DNA of 64,000 bases from JAKACA01 sp049510975 (GCA_049510975.1 JBEKYM010000007.1:124001-188000); one strand, 5' to 3'; positions 33,660-41,584 are shown, counted from the first letter of the stretch. Translations and numbers: made by a program. Notes: generated by a model not told the origin, from the sequence alone.

Positions 33660-34901
33660 GTGGCTGACGACTCGACTTCCGGCATCACCATCTACGGCAC
33701 GCAATGGTGTGGCGACTGCAAGCGCGCCAAACAGTTCTTCGGTGAGCAACGCGTCCACTACCGCTTCGTCGACGTCGACGTCGACACCGATGGCCTCGCC
33801 TACGTCGAGGAAGTCAACAGGGGCAAGCGGGTCATCCCCGTCATCACGTTCGCCGACGGCTCGACGCTCGTGGAGCCGTCCAATGCCGAACTGGCCGGCA
33901 AGCTCGGCATCGTCACAACGGCATCGCGCTCGTTCTACGACCTCATCATCGTGGGCAGCGGCCCGGCCGGGCTCACGGCCGGGCTGTATGCAGCTCGGGA
34001 AGGGATCGAGACGCTTGTCATCGAGCGGGCCGGCGTCGGGGGCCAGGCCGGCGTGACGGAACGCCTCGACAACTTTCCCGGCTTTCCCGAGGGCGTCACG
34101 GGCGACGAGTTCGCTGGGCGGTTGCGATCGCAGGCGGAGCGTTTCGGCGTCGAGATCCTCGCCGCCACCGAGGTGACCGGGATCACGAGCGACGGCAGCT
34201 ACCGCTGCGTGGCCACAGCCGGCGGCAGCACCTATGGCTCGTACGCCGTCCTGCTGGCGCTCGGGTCCACCTACCGCCGCCTCGGTGTGCCCGGTGAGGA
34301 GGACTTCATCGGCGCCGGCGTGCACTTCTGCGCAACGTGCGACGGCGCCTTCTACCGGGGCAAGGACATTCTCGTCGTGGGCGGCGGCAACTCAGCCGGC
34401 GAGGAGGGGCTCTTCCTCACCAAGTTCGGCCGGCACGTCACGATCGCCACCCGCGACCCGGAGCTGACGGCATCGAAGATCGTCGTCGAGAAGATCGCCG
34501 AGAACCCAGCCATGGAAGTCGTCTGCAACGTCGAGACCGTCGAGCTGCGGGGCGACGGGCACCTCGAGACCGTCGTCATGCGCGACACCGAGACCGGCGA
34601 GCAACGCGAGCTCCACCCCGCCGCAATGTTCGTGTTCATCGGGCTGTCACCCAATACCGAGCTCGTGAAGGGGCTGGTGCGGCTCGACGAGCGGGGTTTC
34701 GTCGAGACCGATGCCGGGCTGCAGACCGATGTCGCCGGCGTGTTCGCCGCAGGCGATTGCAGGGCCGGCAGCACCAAGCAAGCCGCCTCGGCAGCCGGTG
34801 AGGGCGCGGCGGCCGCCATCGCCATCCGCCGGTATCTCGAGCCGTTCGCCGGCTGCATGCCCGACGTCGAGACAACGGGGGCGGCCGTCACAACCGTCTG
34901 A
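33660..34901 (+). CDS. Glutaredoxin-thioredoxin reductase fusion
   Basis: A 413-residue fusion. Residues 1-80 form a glutaredoxin-like domain with active site CGDC (Cys17, Cys20) and the cis-Pro region RVIPVITF. From about residue 92 it is an FAD- and NADPH-dependent thioredoxin reductase: IIVGSGPAGLTAGLYAAREG, redox pair CATC near residues 223-226, VVGGGNSAGEEGLFLTKFG for NADPH, and GVFAAGDCRAGSTKQAASAAGEG near the end. Such fusions may pass electrons directly from the reductase to the attached glutaredoxin domain. The GTG start is preceded by AACAAT at 6 nt spacing, a weak leaderless candidate. Confidence 0.9.
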   Translation: MADDSTSGITIYGTQWCGDCKRAKQFFGEQRVHYRFVDVDVDTDGLAYVEEVNRGKRVIPVITFADGSTLVEPSNAELAGKLGIVTTASRSFYDLIIVGSGPAGLTAGLYAAREGIETLVIERAGVGGQAGVTERLDNFPGFPEGVTGDEFAGRLRSQAERFGVEILAATEVTGITSDGSYRCVATAGGSTYGSYAVLLALGSTYRRLGVPGEEDFIGAGVHFCATCDGAFYRGKDILVVGGGNSAGEEGLFLTKFGRHVTIATRDPELTASKIVVEKIAENPAMEVVCNVETVELRGDGHLETVVMRDTETGEQRELHPAAMFVFIGLSPNTELVKGLVRLDERGFVETDAGLQTDVAGVFAAGDCRAGSTKQAASAAGEGAAAAIAIRRYLEPFAGCMPDVETTGAAVTTV

Positions 34902-34925
34902 GCTCGGGCGCTGCGGCGGGCGCCC

Positions 34926-35747
34926 TCAGCCTGCGGCCGCGATGCGCTCCGGGTGGGCGTAGACGGTGCACCGCTCGCCCCGTAGGAACCCCACGAGCGT
35001 CATGCCCTCCTCGTCGGCCAGCCGTGCCGCCAGGTTGCTGGCGGCCGAGATGCCCGCCACAAAGCTGATACCGGCACGCAGCGCCTTTTGCACGATCTCG
35101 AACGACGTGCGCCCGCTCACGACGAGGATCGTCTCGCCAAGCGGGAAACGACCGCCGAGCAACGCCCACCCGATCACCTTGTCGACGGCGTTGTGGCGAC
35201 CGATGTCCTCGCGGGCGACGAGCAGCTCCCCGCCGAACGAGACGAGGGCGGCCGCGTGCAGGCCACCCGTCGAGCGGAAGTCGTCTTGCCCGGCCGCCAG
35301 CTGCTCGGGCAGGCCGAGGAGCGTCGTCCAGGCGACCGAGCCTCCGGCCGCCAGCGGTGGGTGGCCGAGATCCCTCAGGGCATCGATGGAGGCAGATCCG
35401 CAGATCCCGCACGACGACGATGTCAGCATGAGGCGGCCGACTTCGCGACCCGGTGCGATCTTCAGGTCGACCGTGACGACGTTGTAACGCTGCTCGCCGT
35501 CGAGGTCGGGGTCGGTGCAGTAACGGATGGCGCCGATGGCCGCCGGCGTGTCGATGACGCCTTCGGCAAGCAGCCAGCCGGCGACGAGCTCGAAGTCGTG
35601 ACCCGGCGTGCGCATCGTGAGCGTCATCGTCCGCGGCGGAGTGTGCGTCGACAGCCGAAGTTCGAGCGGTTCCTCCACGGCCAGCTCGTCCGGGCGCCGC
35701 ACGAAGGCGCCGTCCTTGCGTCCCCAGACGAGCCGTGAAGCGGTCAT
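34926..35747 (-). CDS. fdhD: Formate dehydrogenase accessory sulfurtransferase FdhD
   Basis: A 273-residue protein that in E. coli moves sulfur from IscS to the molybdenum or tungsten bis-guanine-dinucleotide cofactor of formate dehydrogenase. The key Cys pair is in SSCGICGSAS (Cys113, Cys116). Other conserved parts are LRLSTHTPPRTMTLTMRTPG, GGLHAAAL, REDIGRHNAVDKVIGWAL, LVVSGRTSFEIVQKAL and SAASNLAARLADE. No formate dehydrogenase or molybdenum cofactor gene is in the window, so its client must be elsewhere. The ATG overlaps the stop of the tetR gene by 4 bp (ATGA), making the two translationally coupled. Confidence 0.94.
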   Translation of the reverse strand: MTASRLVWGRKDGAFVRRPDELAVEEPLELRLSTHTPPRTMTLTMRTPGHDFELVAGWLLAEGVIDTPAAIGAIRYCTDPDLDGEQRYNVVTVDLKIAPGREVGRLMLTSSSCGICGSASIDALRDLGHPPLAAGGSVAWTTLLGLPEQLAAGQDDFRSTGGLHAAALVSFGGELLVAREDIGRHNAVDKVIGWALLGGRFPLGETILVVSGRTSFEIVQKALRAGISFVAGISAASNLAARLADEEGMTLVGFLRGERCTVYAHPERIAAAG

Positions 35748-36337
35748 CGGAGCGAGGGCGCCACTGCCTCAACGGCGGTCGCCCCGAGCAGGCCGTCAGC
35801 GACGAGGCTCACGAGATCGGCCACGAGCTGCTGGCGCGACTGTCCGGGTGTCGCAGCCCAACGAGCGCCGGCCAGATGCATCATCCCGACCACACCGTAG
35901 GCCCAGGTCTCGGTCGGCCGGGCCGGAAGCCCCGCGGCCGCCATCGTGTCGGAGATGGCGCCCGCGAGCAGGCTCGCCACCCGCTCGATGACGCCCGACT
36001 CGACGAGGCTCAGTACCTCGCCCTGCTGGGTGAGGAAGACGTACAACGCCGGGTCCTCTTCGATGAACGAGACGTAGCTCCCGACGGCCGCCTCGATGCG
36101 CTCCCGCGGCGAGGCCGGCTCGGCGAGGACCGCCGACAGCCGCTCGACCAGCTGCCGGCCGAAACGGCTCGCCATCGCCGCGATCAGCCCGTCACGGTCG
36201 CCGAAGTGCCGGTAGAGGATCGGCTTGGTGATGCCGGCCTCGGCCGCCATTGCCTCCATGGAGGCGTTGGGACCCTCCCGCTGGATCACGATGAGGGCCG
36301 ATTCCAGCAATTCGTCGCGTCGCGCCAGATTTGCCAT
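35744..36337 (-). CDS. TetR-family transcriptional regulator
   Basis: A 197-residue repressor-like protein. The N-terminal helix-turn-helix reads LLESALIVIQREG, then SMEAMAAEAGITKPILYRHF (about residues 25-45), typical TetR. The rest is a helical ligand-binding domain with no assigned inducer. The ATG at 36337 is chosen because TACACT ends 8 nt before it; a GTG at 36343 would start 2 nt from the -10 box. The -10 box overlaps a 34-bp dyad (36347-36380), strongly suggesting autoregulation and control of the divergent diiron oxygenase gene. It is coupled to fdhD. Confidence 0.9.
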   Translation of the reverse strand: MANLARRDELLESALIVIQREGPNASMEAMAAEAGITKPILYRHFGDRDGLIAAMASRFGRQLVERLSAVLAEPASPRERIEAAVGSYVSFIEEDPALYVFLTQQGEVLSLVESGVIERVASLLAGAISDTMAAAGLPARPTETWAYGVVGMMHLAGARWAATPGQSRQQLVADLVSLVADGLLGATAVEAVAPSLR

Positions 36338-36345
36338 TGCCACAC

Positions 36346-36351
36346 AGTGTA
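36346..36351 (-). promoter_or_regulatory. -10 box TACACT of tetR, overlapping its operator
   Basis: TACACT on the minus strand ends 8 nt before the ATG at 36337. It overlaps the left end of the dyad at 36347-36380. Confidence 0.5.
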
Positions 36352-36380
36352 ACTCCTGGTAACGTTACTGCGAGTAACAC
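36347..36380. promoter_or_regulatory. 34-bp inverted repeat, probable TetR operator
   Basis: Left arm GTGTAACTCCTGGTAAC and right arm GTTACTGCGAGTAACAC match at 13 of 17 positions and meet at a perfect GTAACGTTAC centre. The site lies between divergent tetR and the AurF-like gene, covering the tetR -10 box. Size and position fit binding by one or two TetR dimers. Confidence 0.75.
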
Positions 36381-36458
36381 CTGTCCGGAGCCTCTGCACT
36401 CCGGCCACAACCCCCAGCCACACGACGCGCAGCACCGAATCCAAGGAGACACACGCTC

Positions 36459-37397
36459 ATGCCAACTGCGGCAGTGGACGCCGAGCAGATCGAGCGGAAG
36501 GTGCAGCGCTTGAGCGCTGCGGCCGGCAGACGGACCGTCGAGCCGGATGACGAGGTCGCCGGCGAGGTGGGCAGCGGTCAGCTCATCCCCGACGAGATGC
36601 TGACGATCGCCGGCCTGCACCTCGACTTGAGCCCCGAGCAGCGATCCGAGCTGTCCCGCGAGGAGATCGCCTCCATCACCGAGGCCGGCATCCGCTTCGA
36701 GGCGGTCCTCGAAGCGGGGTTCGCCTCCCACATCGCCACGGCAGCGAACCTCGTCGACCCGCGGATCACCTTCATCCTCCACGAGATGGGCGAAGAAACC
36801 CGCCACCAGCGTCTCTTTCAACGCCTCCTTCGCCAGATCGAGCCGAAGGCTGCTTCACCGTGGCCCTTCCGCCTCCTCAGCTTCGGCTATCGAGCCGTCA
36901 TCGAGGCGACGATCGGCAACCGGGCGCTGTTCTACGTACTTGTTCTCGGGGGCGAGGAGATCCCCGATCTGTTCCAGAAGCTCGCATCTGAGCACGCCGA
37001 CACCGACCCGTTCATCAGGGCCGTGAACCGCTACCACCGGGCCGAGGAGGCTCGCCACCTGTCCTTCGCACGGGCCGTGCTGCCCGAGATCTGGGAGCAG
37101 ACGAGCCGCATCGACCGGGCGGCCGTGCGCTACGTGGCGCCGGCGATGATCCGCTTCATGTTCGACTCGATGGTGCACCCCGGTGTCTACGAAGTCGTGG
37201 GGCTGCCCGGGTTCGCCACCTGGCGGGCCGCCAACGCTACGGCGGAGCGGCGGCAGCTCCGTTTCGAGTCGACACGCCCGATCCTGCAGGTCCTCCTCGA
37301 CGGCGGGCTGATCCGGGCCGGCAGGGTCCCGCGCGGCTGGCGTAGCTTGTGCGGCGTGGCAAGAACGGGAGCGCCTCGCGACGCCACTGTTGTGTGA
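36459..37397 (+). CDS. AurF-like diiron oxygenase
   Basis: A 312-residue protein of the p-aminobenzoate N-oxygenase (AurF) fold, a four-helix-bundle diiron enzyme. Metal-ligand motifs are HEMGEETRHQRLFQ (about residues 107-120), GGEEIPD and YHRAEEARHLSFARAVL (about 192-208). AurF and CmlI oxidise aryl amines to nitro compounds, but most homologues in actinobacteria have no known substrate. The ATG has AAGGAG about 11 nt upstream. It faces the TetR regulator across a large dyad, so it is probably the main target of that repressor. The 3' end overlaps the acylphosphatase start by 4 bp. Confidence 0.85.
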   Translation: MPTAAVDAEQIERKVQRLSAAAGRRTVEPDDEVAGEVGSGQLIPDEMLTIAGLHLDLSPEQRSELSREEIASITEAGIRFEAVLEAGFASHIATAANLVDPRITFILHEMGEETRHQRLFQRLLRQIEPKAASPWPFRLLSFGYRAVIEATIGNRALFYVLVLGGEEIPDLFQKLASEHADTDPFIRAVNRYHRAEEARHLSFARAVLPEIWEQTSRIDRAAVRYVAPAMIRFMFDSMVHPGVYEVVGLPGFATWRAANATAERRQLRFESTRPILQVLLDGGLIRAGRVPRGWRSLCGVARTGAPRDATVV

Positions 37398-37684
37398 CCG
37401 GAGCGCCGCCGCCGACGATCCTCCGCCGCCGGGTCGTTGTGGAGGGTCGCGTGCAGGGCGTCTGGTTCCGTGAGTCCTGCCGCACCGAGGCGGTGGCCCG
37501 ATCAGTCGGCGGTTACGTGCGCAACTGCGACGACGGCTCGGTCGAGGCCGCCTTCGAAGGCTCGCCGGCGGCTGTCGAGGCCATGATCGCCTGGTGCCGC
37601 AGCGGGCCGCCTCACGCCTCGGTCACGTCGGTGGTGAGCACACCAGAGACACCGATCGGCGAGTCGGCCTTTCGCGTCCGCTGA
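37394..37684 (+). CDS. Acylphosphatase
   Basis: A 96-residue enzyme hydrolysing acyl phosphates such as 1,3-bisphosphoglycerate or carbamoyl phosphate. The catalytic Arg26 lies in GRVQGVWFRESCR and the catalytic Asn44 in GGYVRNCDDGSVE, both in the standard motif. The GTG at 37394 overlaps the upstream stop (GTGA), so it is translationally coupled to the diiron oxygenase although no functional link is known. The C-terminus runs 73 bp into the convergent MFS gene. Confidence 0.9.
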   Translation: MTGAPPPTILRRRVVVEGRVQGVWFRESCRTEAVARSVGGYVRNCDDGSVEAAFEGSPAAVEAMIAWCRSGPPHASVTSVVSTPETPIGESAFRVR

Positions 37685-38907
37685 GCGGTCCTGTGCTGCA
37701 GCCTCCACAGGGCGACGCCTCCGATGGCGGACGCTGCCAGGCAGGCGACGGCGCCGACACCGAGGCCGACGCGGCCGTTCGTGGTGGCGATGATCCATCC
37801 GAGCAGCGGCCCGCCGAGCGGCGTCGTTCCGAGGAAGGCGACCGCCCACAGCGACATGATCCGCCCGCGCATGGTGGGATCCGACTCGAGCTGCAACGTC
37901 GTGTTACCGGTCGCCAAGAACGACACGCTGGCGTAGCCGACGACGGCGAGCGCCACGAGCTCGACGATCAGCACGGGAGCAACGGCGGCAAGCCCCATGG
38001 CGAGCCCGAGTCCGCACGCTGCCACGGTGAAGGGCCGCAGCCCGGTGCGGCCGCGGGCAGCCACGATCAAGCCGCCGACGACGGCACCGATGCCCATGGC
38101 GGCCGTCATGAACCCGTACGCCTCGGCGCTGCCGTGGAACGTCCCCTTCGCCACGACCGGGAGCACGACCTGGAACTCGTAGGCGAGGGTGCCGACGATG
38201 CCCATCATGATGAGGGGCACGATGAGGCGCGGCGTGCGGGCGACGTAGCGAAACCCTTCCCGCACCTGCCCTTTCGCCCTGCCCGCCGGCGGGCTCGGCT
38301 GCAGGAGGGACGTGTTCATCGTCACGAGCGAGAAGACGACGGCGATGAAGCTGGCGGCGTTCAGCAAGAAACAGATGCCGACGCCGACGGTGGCGATGAG
38401 GATGCCGGCGACCGCCGGCCCGACGGCCCGGGCGGCGTTGAAGAGCGTCGAGTTCAGGCTGACGGCGTTGCGAACCTCGTCCGGACCGACCATCTCGAGC
38501 ACGAAAGCCTGGCGGGCGGGGTTCTCGAAGGTGTTGTTGAGCCCGAGGATGACGGCCAGCACGAGGATCTCCCAGAACCGCACGACCCCGAGCACGGTGA
38601 GGAGCCCGAGCACGAGCGCCTGCACACCCATGGCCGACTGCAGCACGACCATGAGCCGGCGCTTGTCGACCCGGTCGGCGATGACGCCGCCGTAAGGCCC
38701 GAGGACGAGAACCGGCAAGGTCTGCAGGGCGACTGCCAGCCCGAGGTCGGTGGCCGAGTGCGTGAGCACGTAGACGAGCCACGACTGGGCGACCGACTGC
38801 ATCCACGTCCCGATGAGGGAGATCGCCTGGCCGGCGTAGTAGCGCCGGAAGTTCGGGATGTTGAGGGCCGAGAACGTCCGCCGGCCGATCGAGAACAGGC
38901 GGCTCAT
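37612..38907 (-). CDS. MFS efflux transporter (EntS/MFS_3 type)
   Basis: A 431-residue permease with about 12 membrane helices. The N-terminus FSALNIPNFRRYYAGQAISL, the IGTWMQSVAQSWLVY helix and the loop GGVIADRVDKRRLM (the MFS motif A variant) are characteristic of the MFS_3 group that includes the enterobactin exporter EntS and macrolide efflux proteins. ARQAFVLEMVGPDEVRNAVS is also conserved. It is co-transcribed with an upstream MarR regulator, whose stop it overlaps by 4 bp, a common arrangement for an inducible exporter. Substrate unknown. Confidence 0.9.
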   Translation of the reverse strand: MSRLFSIGRRTFSALNIPNFRRYYAGQAISLIGTWMQSVAQSWLVYVLTHSATDLGLAVALQTLPVLVLGPYGGVIADRVDKRRLMVVLQSAMGVQALVLGLLTVLGVVRFWEILVLAVILGLNNTFENPARQAFVLEMVGPDEVRNAVSLNSTLFNAARAVGPAVAGILIATVGVGICFLLNAASFIAVVFSLVTMNTSLLQPSPPAGRAKGQVREGFRYVARTPRLIVPLIMMGIVGTLAYEFQVVLPVVAKGTFHGSAEAYGFMTAAMGIGAVVGGLIVAARGRTGLRPFTVAACGLGLAMGLAAVAPVLIVELVALAVVGYASVSFLATGNTTLQLESDPTMRGRIMSLWAVAFLGTTPLGGPLLGWIIATTNGRVGLGVGAVACLAASAIGGVALWRLQHRTAQRTRKADSPIGVSGVLTTDVTEA

Positions 38908-39419
38908 CGTTCGTTCCGCTCCTTGCCGGCGGCGATGGCCGGCGGTGCCGGGGGACCTGGTGGCACGGCTCGTTCCAGCAATGCCTCTGCCAGGCGCTCG
39001 AGCGCCGGCAGGGCGGCGAGAACGGCACGGCGGTCATCGGCGTCGAGCAGATCGAGCTCGTGGGACAGGACGTCGGTCCGCTCGTTGCGGACGCGATGGT
39101 GCAGCCTGCTCCCCTGCTCGGTGACCTCGACGCGGCACACCCGTCCGTCGCTGGCGTCGGGGAGCCGGCGCAGGAGGCCCTGGTCCTCGAGCTTGGCGAC
39201 GATCCGCGAGAGCATCGTCGGGTTGAGACCGGCCTGGCCTGCCAGGCTCGACAGCTTCACGGGGCCGACGCGGGCGACGGTCTGGATGACATCGACCTCG
39301 GAAGTCGTGAGCGAGCCGGCGGCCGCCGTCGGCTTCAGCCGCTTGGCGAGCCGGCTCACGGCCGTCCGCAGCCGCGCCGGTGCCTCGGTGGGCACTTCGA
39401 CGTGCGCTGCGTTGCTCAA
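38904..39419 (-). CDS. MarR-family transcriptional regulator
   Basis: A 171-residue winged-helix regulator. Core segments are LTTSEVDVIQTVARVGPVKL, SSLAGQAGLNPTMLSRIVAK (recognition helix), LEDQGLLRRLPDASDGRV (wing) and VTEQGSRL. The TTG at 39419 is chosen because a perfect GGAGGA lies 7 nt upstream (39427-39432); the frame is open back to another TTG at 39464 that lacks such a site. A 16-bp inverted repeat (39471-39486) sits beside the predicted transcript start, fitting autorepression. It probably controls the coupled MFS exporter in response to an unknown ligand. The C-terminus ends in Pro/Ala-rich residues. Confidence 0.88.
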   Translation of the reverse strand: MSNAAHVEVPTEAPARLRTAVSRLAKRLKPTAAAGSLTTSEVDVIQTVARVGPVKLSSLAGQAGLNPTMLSRIVAKLEDQGLLRRLPDASDGRVCRVEVTEQGSRLHHRVRNERTDVLSHELDLLDADDRRAVLAALPALERLAEALLERAVPPGPPAPPAIAAGKERNER

Positions 39420-39470
39420 GGCTTGGTCCTCCGACGACGTGGGTTTCTTTCCCGACTGCCGCAAACTAGT

Positions 39471-39486
39471 TGCTTGCCAGCAAGCA
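39471..39486. promoter_or_regulatory. Inverted repeat TGCTTGC-CA-GCAAGCA, probable MarR operator
   Basis: Seven perfect pairs around a 2-bp centre. It abuts a TAAGAT -10 box on the minus strand (39486-39491) and would cover the transcript start of the marR-MFS operon. Confidence 0.7.
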
Positions 39487-39491
39487 TCTTA
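39486..39491 (-). promoter_or_regulatory. -10 box TAAGAT of the marR-MFS operon
   Basis: TAAGAT on the minus strand predicts a transcript start near 39479, inside the inverted repeat, giving a leader of about 60 nt that contains the GGAGGA site. Confidence 0.45.
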
Positions 39492-39519
39492 GCCGCTCGG
39501 GGCGGGACGCGGTCGCCCG

Positions 39520-39560
39520 TGTGTGCCGTTATGTCCCATTTTGAGGAAGAACGGCACACA
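39520..39560. repeat. 11-bp perfect inverted repeat upstream of the ECF sigma gene
   Basis: TGTGTGCCGTT (39520-39530) and AACGGCACACA (39550-39560) are perfectly complementary, with 19 bp between. The site lies in the spacer between divergent marR and sigma genes, where a terminator is not expected. An operator or an RNA hairpin in the sigma-gene leader are both possible. Confidence 0.6.
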
Positions 39561-39642
39561 TCGACGACACATGAGCCACAGTGACGATGCAACCTTTGCA
39601 CCCCTCGGCGGGTGTGGACGGGTAGACGAGTGAAAGGCCGAA

Positions 39643-40143
39643 GTGGCCGGAGTCGAGGAGTTCACCGAGCTGTACGAGCACAGCCGCGAGCGGCTTGTGG
39701 GTCAGCTCTACGCGCTCACCGGCGACGAGCACGGCGCCCTTGACCTCGTCCAGGAAGCGTTCGTCCGGACCTGGGCGAAGTGGGATCGGGTCGCCGGCTA
39801 CGACGATCCGGAGGCATTTGTGCGCCGCGTGGCGTTCAACCTGGCCAAGAACCAATGGCGCCGGGTGAAACGGACACTGCTGCGCAGCTCGCCGCCGGAA
39901 CGTCCGCAGCCGGTGACGGACTCCGCCCAGCACCAGGATCTCGTGGCGGCGCTCATGACGCTGTCCCCGAAGGAGCGAGAGGCCATCGTGTTGCACTACC
40001 TCGCAAGCCAGCCCATTGACGAGATCGCCGCCGAGATGCGAGTCCCGGCCGGCACGGTCAAGTCGTGGCTGTCACGCGGGCGGTCGCATCTGGCCCTGCG
40101 CCTCGCCGTGGACGACCCCGAGGAGATGACCCGCCGTGGATGA
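39643..40143 (+). CDS. ECF RNA polymerase sigma factor (SigE-family type)
   Basis: A 166-residue extracytoplasmic-function sigma factor. Region 2 spans FTELYEHSRERLVGQLYALT through LDLVQEAFVRTWAKWDRV and FVRRVAFNLAKNQWRR. Region 4 spans LMTLSPKEREAIVLHYLA and IDEIAAEMRVPAGTVKSWLS. The pattern matches the actinobacterial SigE-family ECF group. The GTG start has GAAAGG upstream. Its stop lies 8 bp inside the next gene, so expression of sigma factor and membrane-bound serpin is coupled, as is normal for sigma/anti-sigma pairs. Confidence 0.9.
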   Translation: MAGVEEFTELYEHSRERLVGQLYALTGDEHGALDLVQEAFVRTWAKWDRVAGYDDPEAFVRRVAFNLAKNQWRRVKRTLLRSSPPERPQPVTDSAQHQDLVAALMTLSPKEREAIVLHYLASQPIDEIAAEMRVPAGTVKSWLSRGRSHLALRLAVDDPEEMTRRG

Positions 40144-41584
40144 GCACAACGACTGGCTCGAGACCGCCCTGCAACCCTTCCGCCACCCAACGCTCCCTCA
40201 CGACTGGCCATCCCCGGCGGCCGTGCAGGAGCGCGCCGCTCGCCAGCGCCGCCGGCGCTTCGCGGCAGCCTCCGGCGGCACGAGCGTCGTGCTCGCCGCC
40301 CTCCTCGTCGTCGGCCTCGTCGGCTTCGGGAACCACGGCCCGACCCTTCCGAACAGGTCCGGTGCGATCGTACGAGCCGCCGGACCGAACGGGTCGACCC
40401 ACCTCGTCGCCGAAGTGAAGCTGCAGAGCGCTCTCGGCTCGCCCGCGAGCGTTGGGGCGGTCGGGCAGGCCGAGCAGCGTTTCGCCTTGGAGTTGACTCG
40501 TCTCGAGCTCGCCGGCTCGCCGGGTAGCAACGTCCTGCTCTCGCCGCTCAGCGCTCATATCGACCTGTCGATGCTGGAGCTCGGAGCAGCCGGCGCAACC
40601 GCCGCCCAGATCGCCACGGCGCTGCAGAGCTCCGGGCTCTCGCCGGCCGAGCAGGCAGCCGCCTGGAACGGGCTCGTGCAGAGCCTCATGGCGGCCGAGT
40701 CGCCGGGTGAGCTGCAGCTCGCCAACTCGCTGTGGGTGCAGCAGGACCTCCACGTGCAAGCGACATTCCTCCGGGAGGCAGCCGAGACGTTCGGCGACGA
40801 CACCTACCAGGTGAACTTCGCTTCGAACTCGTCCGAGGACGCCATCAACGCCTGGGTTGCCCAAGAAACCGCCGGCCGCATCAAGGTGCTCTACCCGGCA
40901 GGATCGCTCAGCGCGGCCACCGAGGTCGTGCTGGCGAATGCGCTCCACTTCCACGCTGCCTGGCAACGCGATCTCTTCCAGTCGGCCACCGTTGGCTCGG
41001 CGCCGTTCCATCTTCCGTCGGGCACCACCGTCTCGGTGCCGATGATCGAGGACTCGCAGGACCCGTTCAGCTACGCCCAGACGTCGGCCTTCGACGCGGT
41101 GCAACTGCCGTACACGAACGGGCGCTTTGCCGCCATGCTGCTCGAGCCCACGAGCGGCTCCATGAGTGCGTTCCTCGCCGGCCTCACGCCGGACCGGCTG
41201 GCGAGCATCACGCGCTCGCTCCAATCCGGGTACGTCAAGCTGTCCATGCCGGAGCTGAAATTGTCGAGCCTTGGCAGCCTCGACGACGCTCTGTCAGCCA
41301 TGGGCATGGCGCCGGCGTTCTCGTCTGCCGACTTCACGCCGCTGCTCGGGGCGGATGGCGCCGTGAACCAAGCGATAGGTGGCGTGGAGCAAGCCGCAAC
41401 GCTCGACGTCAACAAGTGGGGCACCGACGCTGCTGCCGCCACCGGCAGCTCGGTGATCTCAAGCGCTGCTCACAGCACGAATGGGACGATCGCGTTCGAC
41501 CATCCGTACCTGTTCCTGCTGCGGGATTCGAAGACCGGGGCGATCCTGTTCTCGAGCGTCGTGAACAACCCGGCTCAGGCCTGA
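40136..41584 (+). CDS. Membrane-anchored serpin encoded with the ECF sigma factor
   Basis: A 482-residue protein. Residues 1-40 are cytoplasmic and Trp/Arg-rich (DWLETALQPFRHPTLPHDW), followed by one membrane segment at about 46-65 (GGTSVVLAALLVVGLVGFG). The outer part is a full serpin: SNVLLSPLSAHIDLSMLELG, LANSLWVQQDLHVQATFL, VVLANALHFHAAWQ, AVQLPYTNGRFAAMLLEP and ending FDHPYLFLLRDSKTGAILF. The reactive-loop hinge DVNKWGTDAAAATGSSV has the small residues seen in inhibitory serpins, so it probably can trap a serine or cysteine protease. The topology and gene order resemble an anti-sigma factor with a protease-sensing outer domain, but no standard anti-sigma motif is visible in the short N-terminus. 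Confidence 0.85.
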   Translation: MDEHNDWLETALQPFRHPTLPHDWPSPAAVQERAARQRRRRFAAASGGTSVVLAALLVVGLVGFGNHGPTLPNRSGAIVRAAGPNGSTHLVAEVKLQSALGSPASVGAVGQAEQRFALELTRLELAGSPGSNVLLSPLSAHIDLSMLELGAAGATAAQIATALQSSGLSPAEQAAAWNGLVQSLMAAESPGELQLANSLWVQQDLHVQATFLREAAETFGDDTYQVNFASNSSEDAINAWVAQETAGRIKVLYPAGSLSAATEVVLANALHFHAAWQRDLFQSATVGSAPFHLPSGTTVSVPMIEDSQDPFSYAQTSAFDAVQLPYTNGRFAAMLLEPTSGSMSAFLAGLTPDRLASITRSLQSGYVKLSMPELKLSSLGSLDDALSAMGMAPAFSSADFTPLLGADGAVNQAIGGVEQAATLDVNKWGTDAAAATGSSVISSAAHSTNGTIAFDHPYLFLLRDSKTGAILFSSVVNNPAQA

